Source: Epiperipatus broadwayi
Taxonomy: Eukaryota > Onychophora > Udeonychophora > Euonychophora > Peripatidae
DNA: 64,000 nt
Direction: 5' to 3'
Assembly (NCBI GenBank): GCA_028023455.1
Contig: JAQFVV010012574.1
Coordinates: 2,382,959-2,446,958, forward strand
A model generated the notes under the pieces. That model searched no databases, was not told the origin of the DNA, and was given only the letters and a program-made list of their open reading frames with translations. The stretch's first letter is position 1. Each line of letters opens with the position of its first letter. Of the stretch, positions 9,991-22,185 are shown one piece after another. The position numbers and the translations under genes are program-made.

Positions 9991-12900
9991 CTGCGTGGCA
10001 ACATCAAGAAGATTAAAGTAATTAAGAATGCATGATGGTGATTTTATTTCTTCAAAACTTTATAATTTTAAATAAGTATTTTGTAGATTAGGATAGAAAA
10101 TTAAGATAATAAAATGGAGATTATTTATGCATCTAAAATATAAGATGCATAGATTTATTATATGTTTAAAAACCTATTTCACAGAACAAGTCCAAATATG
10201 TTTCTAGGACATCTTTTATGTGATATAATAGTTTGGTGTTGATATAACAAATGGTGGTGTTATTTGCAGGCTTATTTAAATGATTCTTTGGGAAATTGTT
10301 CCATGAAATAGATTTATATTCTTAGTGTTACATATTTAAATGTGTAAAATTATTTGTGCTCATTAAAATCATTATTATATGGTTATCTCATTTTTTAAAA
10401 ATCTTAAATAAATTAAATAATAGTATCCATTTTTATACTCAAAATTCAACTTTTATTATGATTAATAATTTTATCTCCATATGAATGATCATCCTTAAAA
10501 CTTAGCAAGATCTAAGTTAATTAGCATAATAAAAGTAAAGTTTCTGGTCTATTGATATATATATACACATAATTTAATAATTCTTATCATCAAAGACAAT
10601 AGGCTGACAATCTGATTGCCATTGCTTTCTGATATCATGTTTGCCTTTATAAGTTTAAAGTTGAAGATGTGAAGCCTTTTAAAATGTAAACATTTAAAAG
10701 CCAAGAAATGTTTAGCTTTTTCAATGATTTTATTAAATTATGAGTCTCATTTAATGATCAACCTCCTTGCACAAACTGATGAAACTAATTGTTCTTTATA
10801 TTTTAGAATGACTTCTTATTCTAAAGTTGTAATTAAATATTATTTTTACGGGATTACTGTTTTTGAATTGTGGAACTAAATTTGATTTTTTTTTTTTTTT
10901 TATCAGTATGAATTTTTAGATAGTTTAATATCTATATACAACTTTTTTTTTATTTTTTATGTCAAGTCTTAATTTTTAATTTTACTTAAACATCCTTAAC
11001 TAAAGAAATAAAACACATTGTGTGTTAATTTGGATAGCCCACTTAATTTTTTTTAACTTTTCACTTTTTCTATTGTTGAGTAGGAGGGTTTATAATAGAA
11101 CCAAAAATAATATAATTTTAATTCAGTCAGTCATGAAATTTCTAAACAAACTGGCTGTTTTTGATTTTTTTTTTTTTTTCTTTGTGCTATTTTTAAAAAT
11201 CTTTGCCAAACCATTGATATTCACATGTAGTAAAATATATATAATATTTAAGTTAGTGTTTAAAATTAATTTATTTGTTAAAAAACTGGTGTAGCCATAT
11301 TTAATGTTAGACGAAATATTGTGGATTATTTATGCCTTTACATCACAGTGATTTAGAAAAGATTTTAATTATTTTTAAGATTTTATAATGAAATTGCTTT
11401 ATGTATAACTAGAAATTATTATTTTGCAGGACCAGGATGTTGCAGAGAAATTTAGTAGAATATATGCACATCATATATGATACTTATAATAAAATTCCAA
11501 GAGGTTAAAATAATTGATCTCATGAGATACAGATCCCATGACCAAATATTTATAAAACATTCAAAAATAAACCACCAATAAGTGATTGTCTTTAGAATGA
11601 TCTACTTGGAAATAAGCAACAAGAATTCTATCAATTATAATTAAAAAATAATAATAAGTTGTTCACTAACAAATCTAATTTTTATGTTAGGGAAAAGCCT
11701 TATTATTGATACCTTTATTATTTTGGCAAGGTAATATATAGTGATCAAGTCTCTTAAAGATGCAAAATATTGGACAACTGAGAATAAGGGATGATAGTAC
11801 TAATTCTCAGATCTATTTTTTTTTACTCCAACCTAAATTTTGTAATACATTTAAATGTGCTGCAAAATAAAGGCATCCTAATTTTGAAAAACTTTTATTA
11901 TACTCACATTGTTATAGTGTATACTTCCATTATCAGCTTCAATAGAAAGTTTTCTTGTTGTTGAAATGATCTTTAGAATTCTATATTTAAATGTCTGATA
12001 TTTACAGACTTCAGCTCTTCCTTTGGATATACATTTAAAAAATATATATATTTGAAGATCATAATAAAATAAGTAATAAACACCTCATGTGTTTTATGAG
12101 TTCACTGTGAATGGAAGAGTAGTACTGCAATTATCTATATGGGGACTTTTCTTTTTTAATGTGATCATTTGTTTTATGTATGTTTATTTCAATCACTCTT
12201 TCAATGAGAGGCACTTAGGATGAAATAAGGCAAAACTTAAAGCAGTGATTATATATTTATTTCTTACTATAAATATATATTATTCTCATTACAGTGCAAA
12301 TTGCTATGAGATTCATCTTGTACCGACAGTAATTTGGGAATCCTTTAAACAACAATAATATATTTTCTCCAGAGACATGTCTATATGTTTGAATACCAGA
12401 TTCTATTTCCAATTAGATTTCCAAATCTGTTTCTGTAAATGCTAGTCTCTGGGTCAATAAGAACTAAGAAATCAGTCTGAAAATATATTACCTATTAATT
12501 ATTCATGCTTAAGAAGATAGATCTGAAATAGATTTTCCTGTTAAACGTAAGCTAGAAGTATAATTTGCTGCTTTAACAAAGCAATGTTTTCTATTTATTA
12601 TATAAAGACATTATTTTAGTGAAATGAATAAGCAATTTTTTTTTACCAGGATAAGAAAAAAGACTTATGAACTTTGTTTTATACCTTTAAGAAGTCCTGT
12701 TTGATATTTTTATCCATAAATAAGTTCAGTTTTAATTTTGTATAAATTTCAAATTTTGTTTAACTTTGTAACCCATAATATTGTCAAGTTTAGCAATTAT
12801 TTTTAGATTGTGCGCATTTTTAAAACTGTTAGGTAGTCTTATTTTTGCAAAAGCAAGAGTTTTGCAAATTAGACTTCGATATTTACAGTATGCTAATAAT

Positions 12901-13020
12901 TGTGCTGTTTTTGACTATTTGGAGGAGGATCTATAGAAAATTTTGATATATAAATAATTCTTTTTTTTTTTTTTAATTTATGTTTTAAAAAACATCTGGT
13001 GCTTTTTCAACCAACTATTG
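9991..13020. other. AT-rich non-coding stretch
   Basis: Only homopolymer runs and short AT microsatellites are seen. The open frame at 11022-11294 is low-complexity and not credible as a gene. No repeat family was recognised. Confidence 0.55.
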
Positions 13021-13040
13021 AAGAATAATTTTCAGCTTTT

Positions 13041-13480
13041 AAGTTTGTATGATTTGAGAATGATAATCCTTTTGAATGCCTTGTTGATTTTTTATATGGA
13101 AAGGCTGACTCAAGTGTTGAGATGCAACTTAAACTCTAATATGCAGCTACTCATAATGCATTTCATCTTATTGATGAAACTATTTCAATTGCCAAATTTA
13201 TTAAATGAAAATGATAAATGAGGAAAATGTACAATTGCATTATATTGGGTATGAGAAGCATATAAAGAGTAATAGTCTTTCTAAAAAAAAGTACTATATG
13301 ATGAACTTAAGTATAACTTTTAAGGGAGAGGCAGGCTCTGTTTATATCTTAAAAGTATTAAAGAGGTTTCAATATTCATTGCTTTCATTGGAGGGTATGG
13401 TTGGAGATGAAATAGAATGCAGAATTACAATTAGACAAGGTTTTAAATTCTTTAAGAAGGAAAAACTTGATGGAACAAGA
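13041..13480 (+). pseudogene. Unidentified coding-like relic
   Basis: One plus-strand frame from 13041 reads, with stops at two or three points, FENDNPFECLVDFLYGKADS then a break and YAATHNAFHLIDETISIAKF. This amino-acid mix is far less AT-biased than the surroundings. A further open frame (13205-13480) follows after a shift. I do not recognise the family. It could be the remains of a transposon protein or a processed pseudogene. It may also partly be chance. Confidence 0.3.
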
Positions 13481-13483
13481 TGA

Positions 13484-15240
13484 TAATAAACAGATTAAAA
13501 CTAGTGTGGTATATGTAGTTATATTTGTTGATGACAGATTGGTTTGAATGATTATCACAAAACTCATATGTATTTCCTTTGTTTTGTTTTTAATTTTTTT
13601 TTAGAATTGAGATAACCTTATTTATATATGACTACTGTTAATATATATATATCATTAATGTTTATCTCAATGTTAGAGTGATAGGCTAAAGAGGTAAAAA
13701 AAAATTGGATCAAATTTCAATATACAGTATTACTTCTGATGTTCAATTATCACATGACCTCTGGAGTAACTAACTACTTGATTGTATTTTTATTCTGTTT
13801 AACTAAGGGAAATGGCAGAATGATAAGATTGGCTACTAAAAGTACCTGAGATGAAGCTCAGCATATATATTGTGATGCTTGAATGGCATATGTTTTTTTT
13901 AACAACTAACCATTAGATTTTATTTATGTATATATAAATTTAAATCAGTCTATATATATTGCTTAAAGTATTTCTTTAAATATTTACATGCATGTTGTCA
14001 GTTTGGAATTTACTTGAAAGTTATTTGAAATTACGTAATTTTTATTTTTGAAATTAATTATTAATTTATTATTGTGTATTATTTATATTTTATATTTTTA
14101 GAATTTATTTACATACTGATCTTGAAAAAAGAATTCCTGAAGAGCTTTTGGATCAATGCTTTTTTTTTACAACTGCATATTTTATTGTTGAATAATATAC
14201 TTTTAATTTGAAAAATTAACATTCATTTCAAACTACTGGATGCTCAAACCATATAATGAGTAATATTAATATATCATTAAGTGTACCCAGCCTATAGAAA
14301 GGATGTCATTTTTGTAATAGTTTTTTTTTAATTGATTGCTTTAACAAATTTCAATCATGCATGGAATTACTAGGGAGCCGTGATTACACAATATCAAACT
14401 ACATGACTTCAATTATACACTGACTAAAAATAAATATGGTATTATAGAATCTATTCCCCCCCCCTCACTAAATATCACATTTCAAACATGAATTTAGGTA
14501 CTGTAATCACATTTTCTTCATGATTTAAATACTATACCTATTTAGTTCTGTTCTGTAGTTAAAAACACTTGTACTGATTTTTTTCAGAGCGTTTTTTCCA
14601 TCAAAAAGTTTTATTCCATATGTCTTTTTTTTAGAGTCTAGAAATGTACCCAGCCTATTGAAAGGCAATCATTTTTATAATAGTTTTTTTTTAATTGGTT
14701 GCTTTAACAATTTTTTTTGCTTTGCGTAATTATTTGTAGGCAAATATATTTGTCCAATGGAAGGAAGGAATTGCTGCCTTTGCATAAAATGCTTTGTAAG
14801 AAAAATACAGTTTATTAATGCACCCTCTAACAAAGAAATGTTTAAGTTGAATATCATGTGATAATGTTTCGGACAAATATTTATAGATTTTATATATAAG
14901 ATCCTATTGTGATTACTCATACTGTCTCAAACATTTTTACTAGATATCAGAAGTTGCATTGCATAAAATAATATAGCTATTTACTATTTATTATTATTAC
15001 TCTTAATTTACATATTTGTATATTAAAATTATTTATATTATTACTTATTTTAAGAATGACATGAGTAAGATATTGGGAAAAGATAAAAAAACTACTCCAG
15101 CAAAGAAGATTCCAAAACATTTTTTTAGACCAACTAAGTAGTCCAGCTGTTCATACCAATAGATGCAAAACACCCAAGATTACTTTTGGTTTATTTGCTT
15201 TAGAAATAGAATTATTTAGTCTCCCTTCTTTAGCACATTT
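13484..15240. other. AT-rich non-coding stretch with weak coding-like islands
   Basis: Two short coding-like islands are noted without being called genes. One follows a good acceptor-like T-rich tract at about 14083-14101 and reads IYLHTDLEKRIPEELLDQC. The other begins with the ATG at 15060 and reads MSKILGKDKKTTPAKKIPKH before a stop near 15140. A GT-rich and AT-rich background fills the rest. Confidence 0.4.
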
Positions 15241-15443
15241 TTTTATTCTCCATACTCTTTTGCCATCTTGTGTAAGCTTTAGTGATCAACAGATGCTAGT
15301 GTTTATTAAATCCTTATCCAGGTTTGTCTGATACAATTATCTCCAGATTCATTTTTAGCTTTTGGATTTTATAAACACTATTATCTAGCATCTGTTGATT
15401 ACTAAAACTTACACAAGATGGCAAAAGAGTAAGGAAAATAAAA
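15241..15443. repeat. Foldback element (inverted repeat, ~75-bp arms)
   Basis: Left arm 15241-15313 and right arm 15364-15443 are inverted copies with a few mismatches (for example 'tttgccatcttgtgtaag' against 'cttacacaagatggcaaa'). They flank a 50-bp spacer. There is no coding content, and no clear TSD or known terminal motif. Confidence 0.75.
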
Positions 15444-17159
15444 GAATTGGCTAATGTATAACAATCTGTATTAAGCTAAGGACATGTGATGTTTTGTTGA
15501 TCGTGTGATCTCTTTTTCATAAAGCTGTGTCAAATGCAGATAATGAACAAATTAATAATTGACCATCAGAATTTAAATAATTAATGAAGCCATAAAGCAA
15601 ATCCATCTTGATATTAACTCTTTACAAATATAAATCTTTTATGAATATCTGACTTGTAAAATTCATATGCTAGAATAAAATATATATTTCTAATTATTTT
15701 TATTATGTAATTTGTTCAGTTTTATTTTAGATAATAAGTTTGAGATTTTAAACCAATCTCGATATTGCCATAAATTAAAAACTTTACTTGTATATTTAGA
15801 AATTATTGTAAGAATAGAAATATGGAATATTGAGCTATAAATGAATAAAAAATGAATCTATTATGATAATGGAAAGGAAAAAGATATTGTAGGCAGCTAA
15901 GAAATTAGATGGATGTGGGATAAAGAATTTAGATGGAAGGAAAAATCTTTTACTGATATTAACAGTAAATATCATGGAATGAATCTAGAAACAGAAGAGA
16001 GTTTTAATAAGTAGCAGTTTTATAAACAGTGTTTATGTAAATAAATAGTGTCAACCGTTTAGACTGATTTAAGAGGTCTAATGGTTATCTGGTTAAATAT
16101 GCATTTTAATGAATATTATGCAGAAATGGTAGAAAGAAAAGAGTTGCATAATAATAAGTTGAAATATTGTGCTAAAAAAATTAAGGGTGCGGAAATTTTT
16201 TGATTACAAATAAGAAATAAGAGTACAAATGCTAAATTATTTTAGAAAAGGAGGCATGGAAACGATTAATAAATAATTAGAAATCACAATATGGAGGTGG
16301 GGAGAGTGTAAAATACAAATAATAATAATTATGTTTCAACTAGAATGCATGTCCTGAGAAAAGTGTCCAATGATGATCCTCATTTCAACTACATTACGTG
16401 CTGACTGAGAATAGGTCTTAGATAAAGTATTAAAAGTGAGTCTTCATAATCTGGAACTAATTGGATCTAGATCATAGTTAAATAGAATTGAAAATAATTT
16501 TTAAAAGAAAACTAACTGGGACATAAAGAAATGAACCAATGGATAAAAATTTCACTTTTGTTAAATAAAATAAATGTCGATACTAGAAAGTGTTAAATAA
16601 TATATAAAATTCAAATAAAATATGGATAATATAAAATTAAAATGAAAAAGTATGTTTAGATAATTGATTTCAAAAAAGTGAAAAACTTTGGATTAATCCT
16701 GAGATGATCAATTAAATTGTTGAGATGAAAAAATGGAGTGATAAAATTATTGAAGAAACCAACATTTAAACACAAAAAGCTTAAAATGAACTGAATATAT
16801 GACAGTCAAAGATTAGCCAAAAAGCATTTAGAAGGGGGATGTCAAGAGAATTAAAGTTTGAATCAGTATATAGTTGAATAAAACAGTTTGAATTGAAAAG
16901 TGAGAGTATAGGAGTGAAACGATAACTGAAATAAGATTTTATAAATTAATAGTAAAGAGTGTAGATTATAGCCAAAGAATGAAAAAAGTCTATTATTTGT
17001 ATGATTGAGAGAACTAAGTTTTCTAGAATATTTTTTAAAAAACAAAAAGCTAGGTATATAAGCATGAAATAGGTTGTGCAATAGTGGAATAAGTAATGGT
17101 AAAAGTTATAAGTGAGGTAAAAAATGACATCAACCATGAATTGATATGTTAACAGTTAA
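15444..17159. other. AT-rich non-coding stretch, possibly very old LINE
   Basis: Faint resemblance to the RTE reverse-transcriptase region (near 16430-16480) and to its 3' part (near 17040-17110) was noticed in sense orientation. It is too weak to call. The long minus-strand frames near 16863-17137 are AT-rich shadows. Confidence 0.35.
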
Positions 17160-18090
17160 ATTCATCACCTTTAAACATTCTCAATCCATTTCATGATGAA
17201 AGTTTTTCCTAGTTTGATCCAGTTTCTCTGATCCACAACTTTTCTCCTCCACATTATGCCAAATAATTCCCTCTCATATGTGTCTCTTTGAGATCCAGTT
17301 TTAGACTTCAACTATTTCTCTATTATCATTTCAATTAGCCATATGTCCATTCTAGTTCCACTTTACTCTCTTTATTTTTTTGATGATGCCAATGATACCT
17401 CTTTGTTTTATTACCCAAATATTTTGCTTTCAATTATTAATCCCAACATAGTCTCTTCATAGTGATGTGTTGATTGACTTGAAGTCTGTACATTGCTGTT
17501 TTAAATATCCAAGTTTCAGATCCATAAATAAGAACCAGTAGAACATTGCTATTCAAAAATCTTTTCAAACACATAATATTAAATTATTTCCAAAGTGTTT
17601 AATTCTATTAATAATTTCATCTATTGTTTTTCTATCAGTATTAATAATCTGACTAAGATATTTGAAGTTGTTAATTTATTCTAATTCTTGATTATTATTA
17701 TTTATTTTCTTCTTCAGAAAAAATACATCAACATTACTTTAGTCTTTTTAATATTTATATTTATTTCTACTTTTTTATTTTCATTTGATAACTCTAGCAA
17801 TATTTCCCAAAGTTAAGAAACATTATTTGCAAAAATAATTATATCAGCTTCAGAATTCAAATGACTTAAATAATCTTCATGTATTTTATTCCCTTCTCTT
17901 TTTTATCCGAAAAATAGTTATTTTGAAATTGATGTAAAAATGTTTTGGAGATGTAGAATCATCCTTATCACTATTAATCCTATTAGTGTAACCAAATGAT
18001 CTAATCACTGCTATTGCATTTTGATAAATGGGAAAGTTTATAGAATCAAATACCCTTTCATCAACTTGTATTCTTCTATCTTAAAAGTTG
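17160..18090 (-). pseudogene. Decayed RTE LINE copy, antisense (3' half)
   Basis: Read on the minus strand, the segment runs backwards through the 3' half of the intact LINE. It matches the C-terminal coding end near 17160-17260. The 'aatgtaaaaagactaaagtaatgtt' region (LINE ~4135-4160) lies near 17730-17760, the FADD region near 17830-17880, and the 'attcgattctata' region (LINE ~3760) near 18040. Multiple stops and indels make it non-functional. Confidence 0.75.
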
Positions 18091-18154
18091 TTTTCCCTTT
18101 TTTAAGAATTTTTTGTGATTGGATAAAGGATATCTTTCTATCAATCAAATATTA

Positions 18155-18496
18155 CATATAATTAAAGGGGACTTGAATACGGATTTTCAAGTTCCCTTCA
18201 GCTGTCGACTCAATTTTAAATAACTGATAGACATGGTCACACAATGTGAAAAAGATAAATGATCTTCAACATAGGTCCAGATCATCATCTCCCACATACA
18301 TATATAATCAGTACTCAGTTTATATTGAGATAACAAATCTTCAAACTGATGAGTGCTGGTTTAGCACAAAATACATATACTGGAGGTCATTTATCTTTTT
18401 CACGTGTATGTAATCATATATATCAATTATTTAAGATAGAGGCATAGCTGAAGGGAGCTTGAAAATCTGTGTTCAAACCCCTTTAATTACATTTAA
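18155..18496. repeat. Inverted repeat of ribozyme family B with a dead hammerhead
   Basis: The left arm (18161-18268, minus orientation) and right arm (about 18380-18490, plus orientation) are diverged inverted copies that share the end 'ttgaaaatc..g.ttcaa..cccctttaatta'. The same sequence recurs at 53445-53582. Between the arms the right copy carries a hammerhead-like core. The left copy has lost the corresponding core and joins the upstream stem strand almost directly to the downstream one. Confidence 0.7.
18346..18383 (+). ncRNA. Inactivated hammerhead ribozyme (family B)
   Basis: CUGAUGA (18346-18352), stem II GUGCU/AGCAC (18353-18357 with 18363-18367, loop GGUUU) and then AAAA where GAAA is required. 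The invariant G12 (18368) is A, which is known to abolish hammerhead cleavage. The stem I strands are also poorly matched here. The intact homologue is at 53441-53482. Confidence 0.55.
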
Positions 18497-21400
18497 GGTT
18501 CAGTATATTTTAATATACTTGTATTTAAATATTACATAGTAAGAGAGAAATCTCAGTAATTTAATTATTCAATCATAAATGATTTTTGAGATAAATAGAG
18601 TTGAATATTCTGCTAATCATAACGATTTTAAATTTTAGCGATTAACATTACTTTCATTGGAGTTTCATCTCATTCTTGAAAATATTTTGAAAAATTCAGA
18701 ATGAAACATTTAGTTTATGCCCTTTCATATGACAAAAGGACTTAATCTAAATAAACATTTTTGTAAGTAACTATAATAAAAATTTAAGCATAACCACTAA
18801 TTTGTCGACTTAATTCAACTGCTAAGATTTTTTTTTTAATGCCATAATTGATATGCATATTCTTCATATTTCAATGAATGCAGTGAAATGTGCAATATCT
18901 CACGTATCATGAAAAAAGACATTTTTAATCAATTAGATGTGCTTTTTCATATGAAGAACAATTAGGATTTAGAAAAGATAGAAAAGTTTGATCAAAAGTC
19001 CATAGAAAGTGAAAAGGAAATTAATATATGTTTTGTTATTCTCAGAAAGGCAATTTACATGTATGTTTTGTTAAATATTTTGGAGTAAATCTCAATCTAT
19101 TGACTCTTTTCAACAGTTTGGTTGAAAAGGTAACCAATAAATAAATAAATTAATAACACTGAGCTAGCTTTTGACAAAAACACTATGATTATGGCAGTGT
19201 TTGGCTCATGTTATTAATTAATTAATTGGCTACTTGAAGAAATTCTGAGGTTTGCATGGAAAATCTTTAAGCTTTACCCTAGACTGAACTTCAAGTATTT
19301 GGCAAGTCAGATTATTTAGTTAATTGAATATTTAAAGTTTTTTTTTTGTTTTGTTTTTCATCAGATATTTGATTTTGAGAAAATGAGTATGTTAACAAGA
19401 TGTCAGAAACTCCCTGTGTTAATAGTCAAGTGTCTTGCTTAATATTTTACTGGTTGACTGAATCTATCTGTCATTTGGAAGACAATATATAAAAATTGTT
19501 CTGACTTATAACAATACAAAGAATATCTTTCTTTGTTTTTGATGACCTATATATTATTTATTTTTTAAGCTTCAGGCTGTAAATTTTTTATTAAAAAAGG
19601 AGAAAAAATATGTTTCATTTATTCTTTTGCAAACAAGAGTTTATATAATATTATGTAAACTAAAATATCCACTTTTCCTTAAGGTCAAATATATAGTTTT
19701 TTTCATCACTATGCTTGGAGCAACTTTCGAATGTCCTCAAATATGTTTATACAACAGATTCAAATTTTTTACCTTGTATCTTTTAATTAAAATTTAAGCA
19801 AACTGTAACTAATTTAATTTAGTTAAATTATGCATATTATTAGATTACATAATTACTATTAATTACATATGGAAGAAATCTCCTTAATATTTTCTTCTAC
19901 TAGTACTATCTTCAATTAAAAAAAAAAAATCATCTGATATAAAATCAAAATTATAAGAAGTATTATAAAAGATTTAGTATAAAAAGAAATATATTTTATG
20001 AAACAAGTCAAACTGACAGATTATAATGGTGCACATAGACTTCTGATTTGTGTTAGATGTTGTTAATTGGTAACACTATAAATTCATTGTTATCTAATTC
20101 TTCAGTTGATGACCTACTGTAATCATCTAGTAATCACTTTGTTCCATTAAAAAACAACAACTTAATATTGTCCATTTCACCTAGAAGAGATACTTGTTAA
20201 ATTTCACTACTTACTTCCTGTTAATAAAGATTTGAGACCATCACTAATGTATTTTTTATTCAATCATTAGGTATATCCATACAGCTGGTCTATTGATGAT
20301 ATCTTTTATTACCATCTCTGATATATTTTTAAATTATGTCTGTACAATAAATAGTCAATGGCAGAGCAATTATATTACCAATTCCAAAGTGCATAATTAA
20401 AGATTAACCAGTGGTTAGAGCTTATAGAAGTGTGTCACCTTTGTCAACCATCACATTCCAATAATTTTTTTTTCTTTTTGAATCAGTATATTAAATAATC
20501 AGCTACTTCAGATTAATTTGGACATTTATCTTGTAGCTAATGGCAGCTAGATACAAATTTACTACTCATTAATAGATGGCTAGCAAAGTTGGCTATGAGG
20601 TGGTACTTGAAAGAAGTCTTAAACTCACTTGTGATCTGAAAAATGTTCAAAGCTTGTCTGCTCAATTTGAACTCTAAATTGCATTATGACAAGCATATAT
20701 GCTATCTACTATATCACTTTTAATGCTTCCGAGATAACCACTTCTAGATATCTTATTTTATATATTAAAACTAAAATAACTCATCCTCTAAAATAATAGA
20801 TAAGCTTCATGCTAAAATAAAATCTTCATTCTCATATTCTTTGAGTTTGTTGCAAGGATAAAAATCACCAGTGCTTTCCTAATACTCTCTTATGACCCTA
20901 CATTTTTGAAAAATATCTCTGAAGATTCCATAATCAGAATCCTCAAAAATTTTATATGGAACTCTTCAATACAAATTATTCAATAGTTTCCATTTGCCAA
21001 TTTTCAGTGGTGGACTCCATTTTGTCTCACTAAATTGTTTTCTGCATACATCATTTCAGATAATTTCTTATACCTACTGATATAGCTTATTTATATAAAT
21101 CAAATAGTGGCTACATTTAATACACTATCAAATGTCTCTTTGAACATTGCTAGAAAAATCAAATATAGCAATCTAAGAATTGAAATATTATTGCCTATTC
21201 AAAAGGTAATGAATTTATTCTTAAAATTATGTGAACTGTATTCACATCTAATGTTTCTTTTGATATCCTATGCCAACAACTTTCTTCCAAAATTATTCTT
21301 ATATTTAGCGTTCAATTCAGTATTGAGATCATATGTCAACTCCCATACTATCAAATGCAATCTAAAGCTTGCTTATGTCAAAATAATAAAAAAAATTGAA

Positions 21401-21700
21401 CGAGTCATACTGTCTTGTAAAACCATATACCCTTAGAACTATAAAAAATATAGCTTACAGAAACTTAATATTAAGGCTGATTTATCAATAACCAACTGCA
21501 TTGATTTACAAAATTAGTAGAAAAATGAATTCCTTCATCAAAAATAACTTTACCATTTACTCAAAATGTAATTACTATACCAATAGTTTGACTATATCTC
21601 ATTTCTACTTCATTTTAGTGTAAGTCATTTCCTACATCCAAGTCATTTATCCATCTGAAATTTATCAGTAGTTGTACAATGAATTGAAATCAGTATTGTC
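18497..21700. other. AT-rich non-coding stretch
   Basis: No gene or recognisable repeat. The open frame at 21107-21436 (109 codons) has no domain I recognise, a strong Leu/Ile/Asn bias, and lies in unstructured AT-rich DNA. Confidence 0.5.
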
Positions 21701-21703
21701 TGG

Positions 21704-21785
21704 TCTTGCCTCATTTGGTGCAATGGTAAGGCACTACGTTCAATATTGGTTAGGTCCTCGGATCTTAACTTGGTCATCTCTGGCA
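21704..21785 (+). repeat. tRNA-like SINE head
   Basis: The sequence GCCTCATTTGGTGCAATGGT begins a stretch laid out like a tRNA: a D-arm-like segment with 'GGTAAGGCAC', an anticodon-arm-like 'ACTACGTTCAATATTGGT', then 'AGGTCCTCGGATCTTAACTTGG' in the position of the T arm. The box B is degenerate, so this is a tRNA-derived SINE rather than a working tRNA gene. The tail could not be delimited. Confidence 0.4.
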
Positions 21786-22063
21786 TTTGAATGTCACATA
21801 TTTTCCAGAGTCATGATCTTTTGATTTTTTTCATTCAATGGTATCTACATAAAATAAATAATAATCTGCAAAAATTTTTATTTCAAAATTTCTGCAAGTA
21901 ATTAAATTATATTGGGGTTTTTTTTTATATGCATATTCACTTTTTGTAATATTAAGTAAATATTAATAATAGTAAAGATTATTTATTGTAAGTGTAAAAG
22001 AAAATAATAATTAAATAAGAAAAATCCTGAAATCTTTATAAATCAGTGCTTTACTCTCGGTGG

Positions 22064-22185
22064 TTTAGTGCAGTAATAAAATGCCAGGCTCTAAAGATGC
22101 GGACTGTTTATTATTGCACAGCTCTAACACTTCCGGTTCTTGAACTTTTTCCGGTCCTAACACTTCCGGTCCTTGAACTTCTTAT
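22064..22185 (+). repeat. SINE-like segment with a 33-bp tandem duplication
   Basis: A box A-like 'GGTTTAGTGCAGTAA' near 22070 is followed by two tandem units at 22124-22156 and 22157-22185. Each begins CTAACACTTCCGGT and contains CTTGAACTT. The CCGG sites make it stand out against the AT-rich background. Origin from a tRNA-derived SINE is likely but not proven. Confidence 0.4.

Noticed and set aside
21107-21436. 109-codon plus-strand frame as a gene
   Set aside because: No domain, strong AT-driven residue bias and no supporting context.
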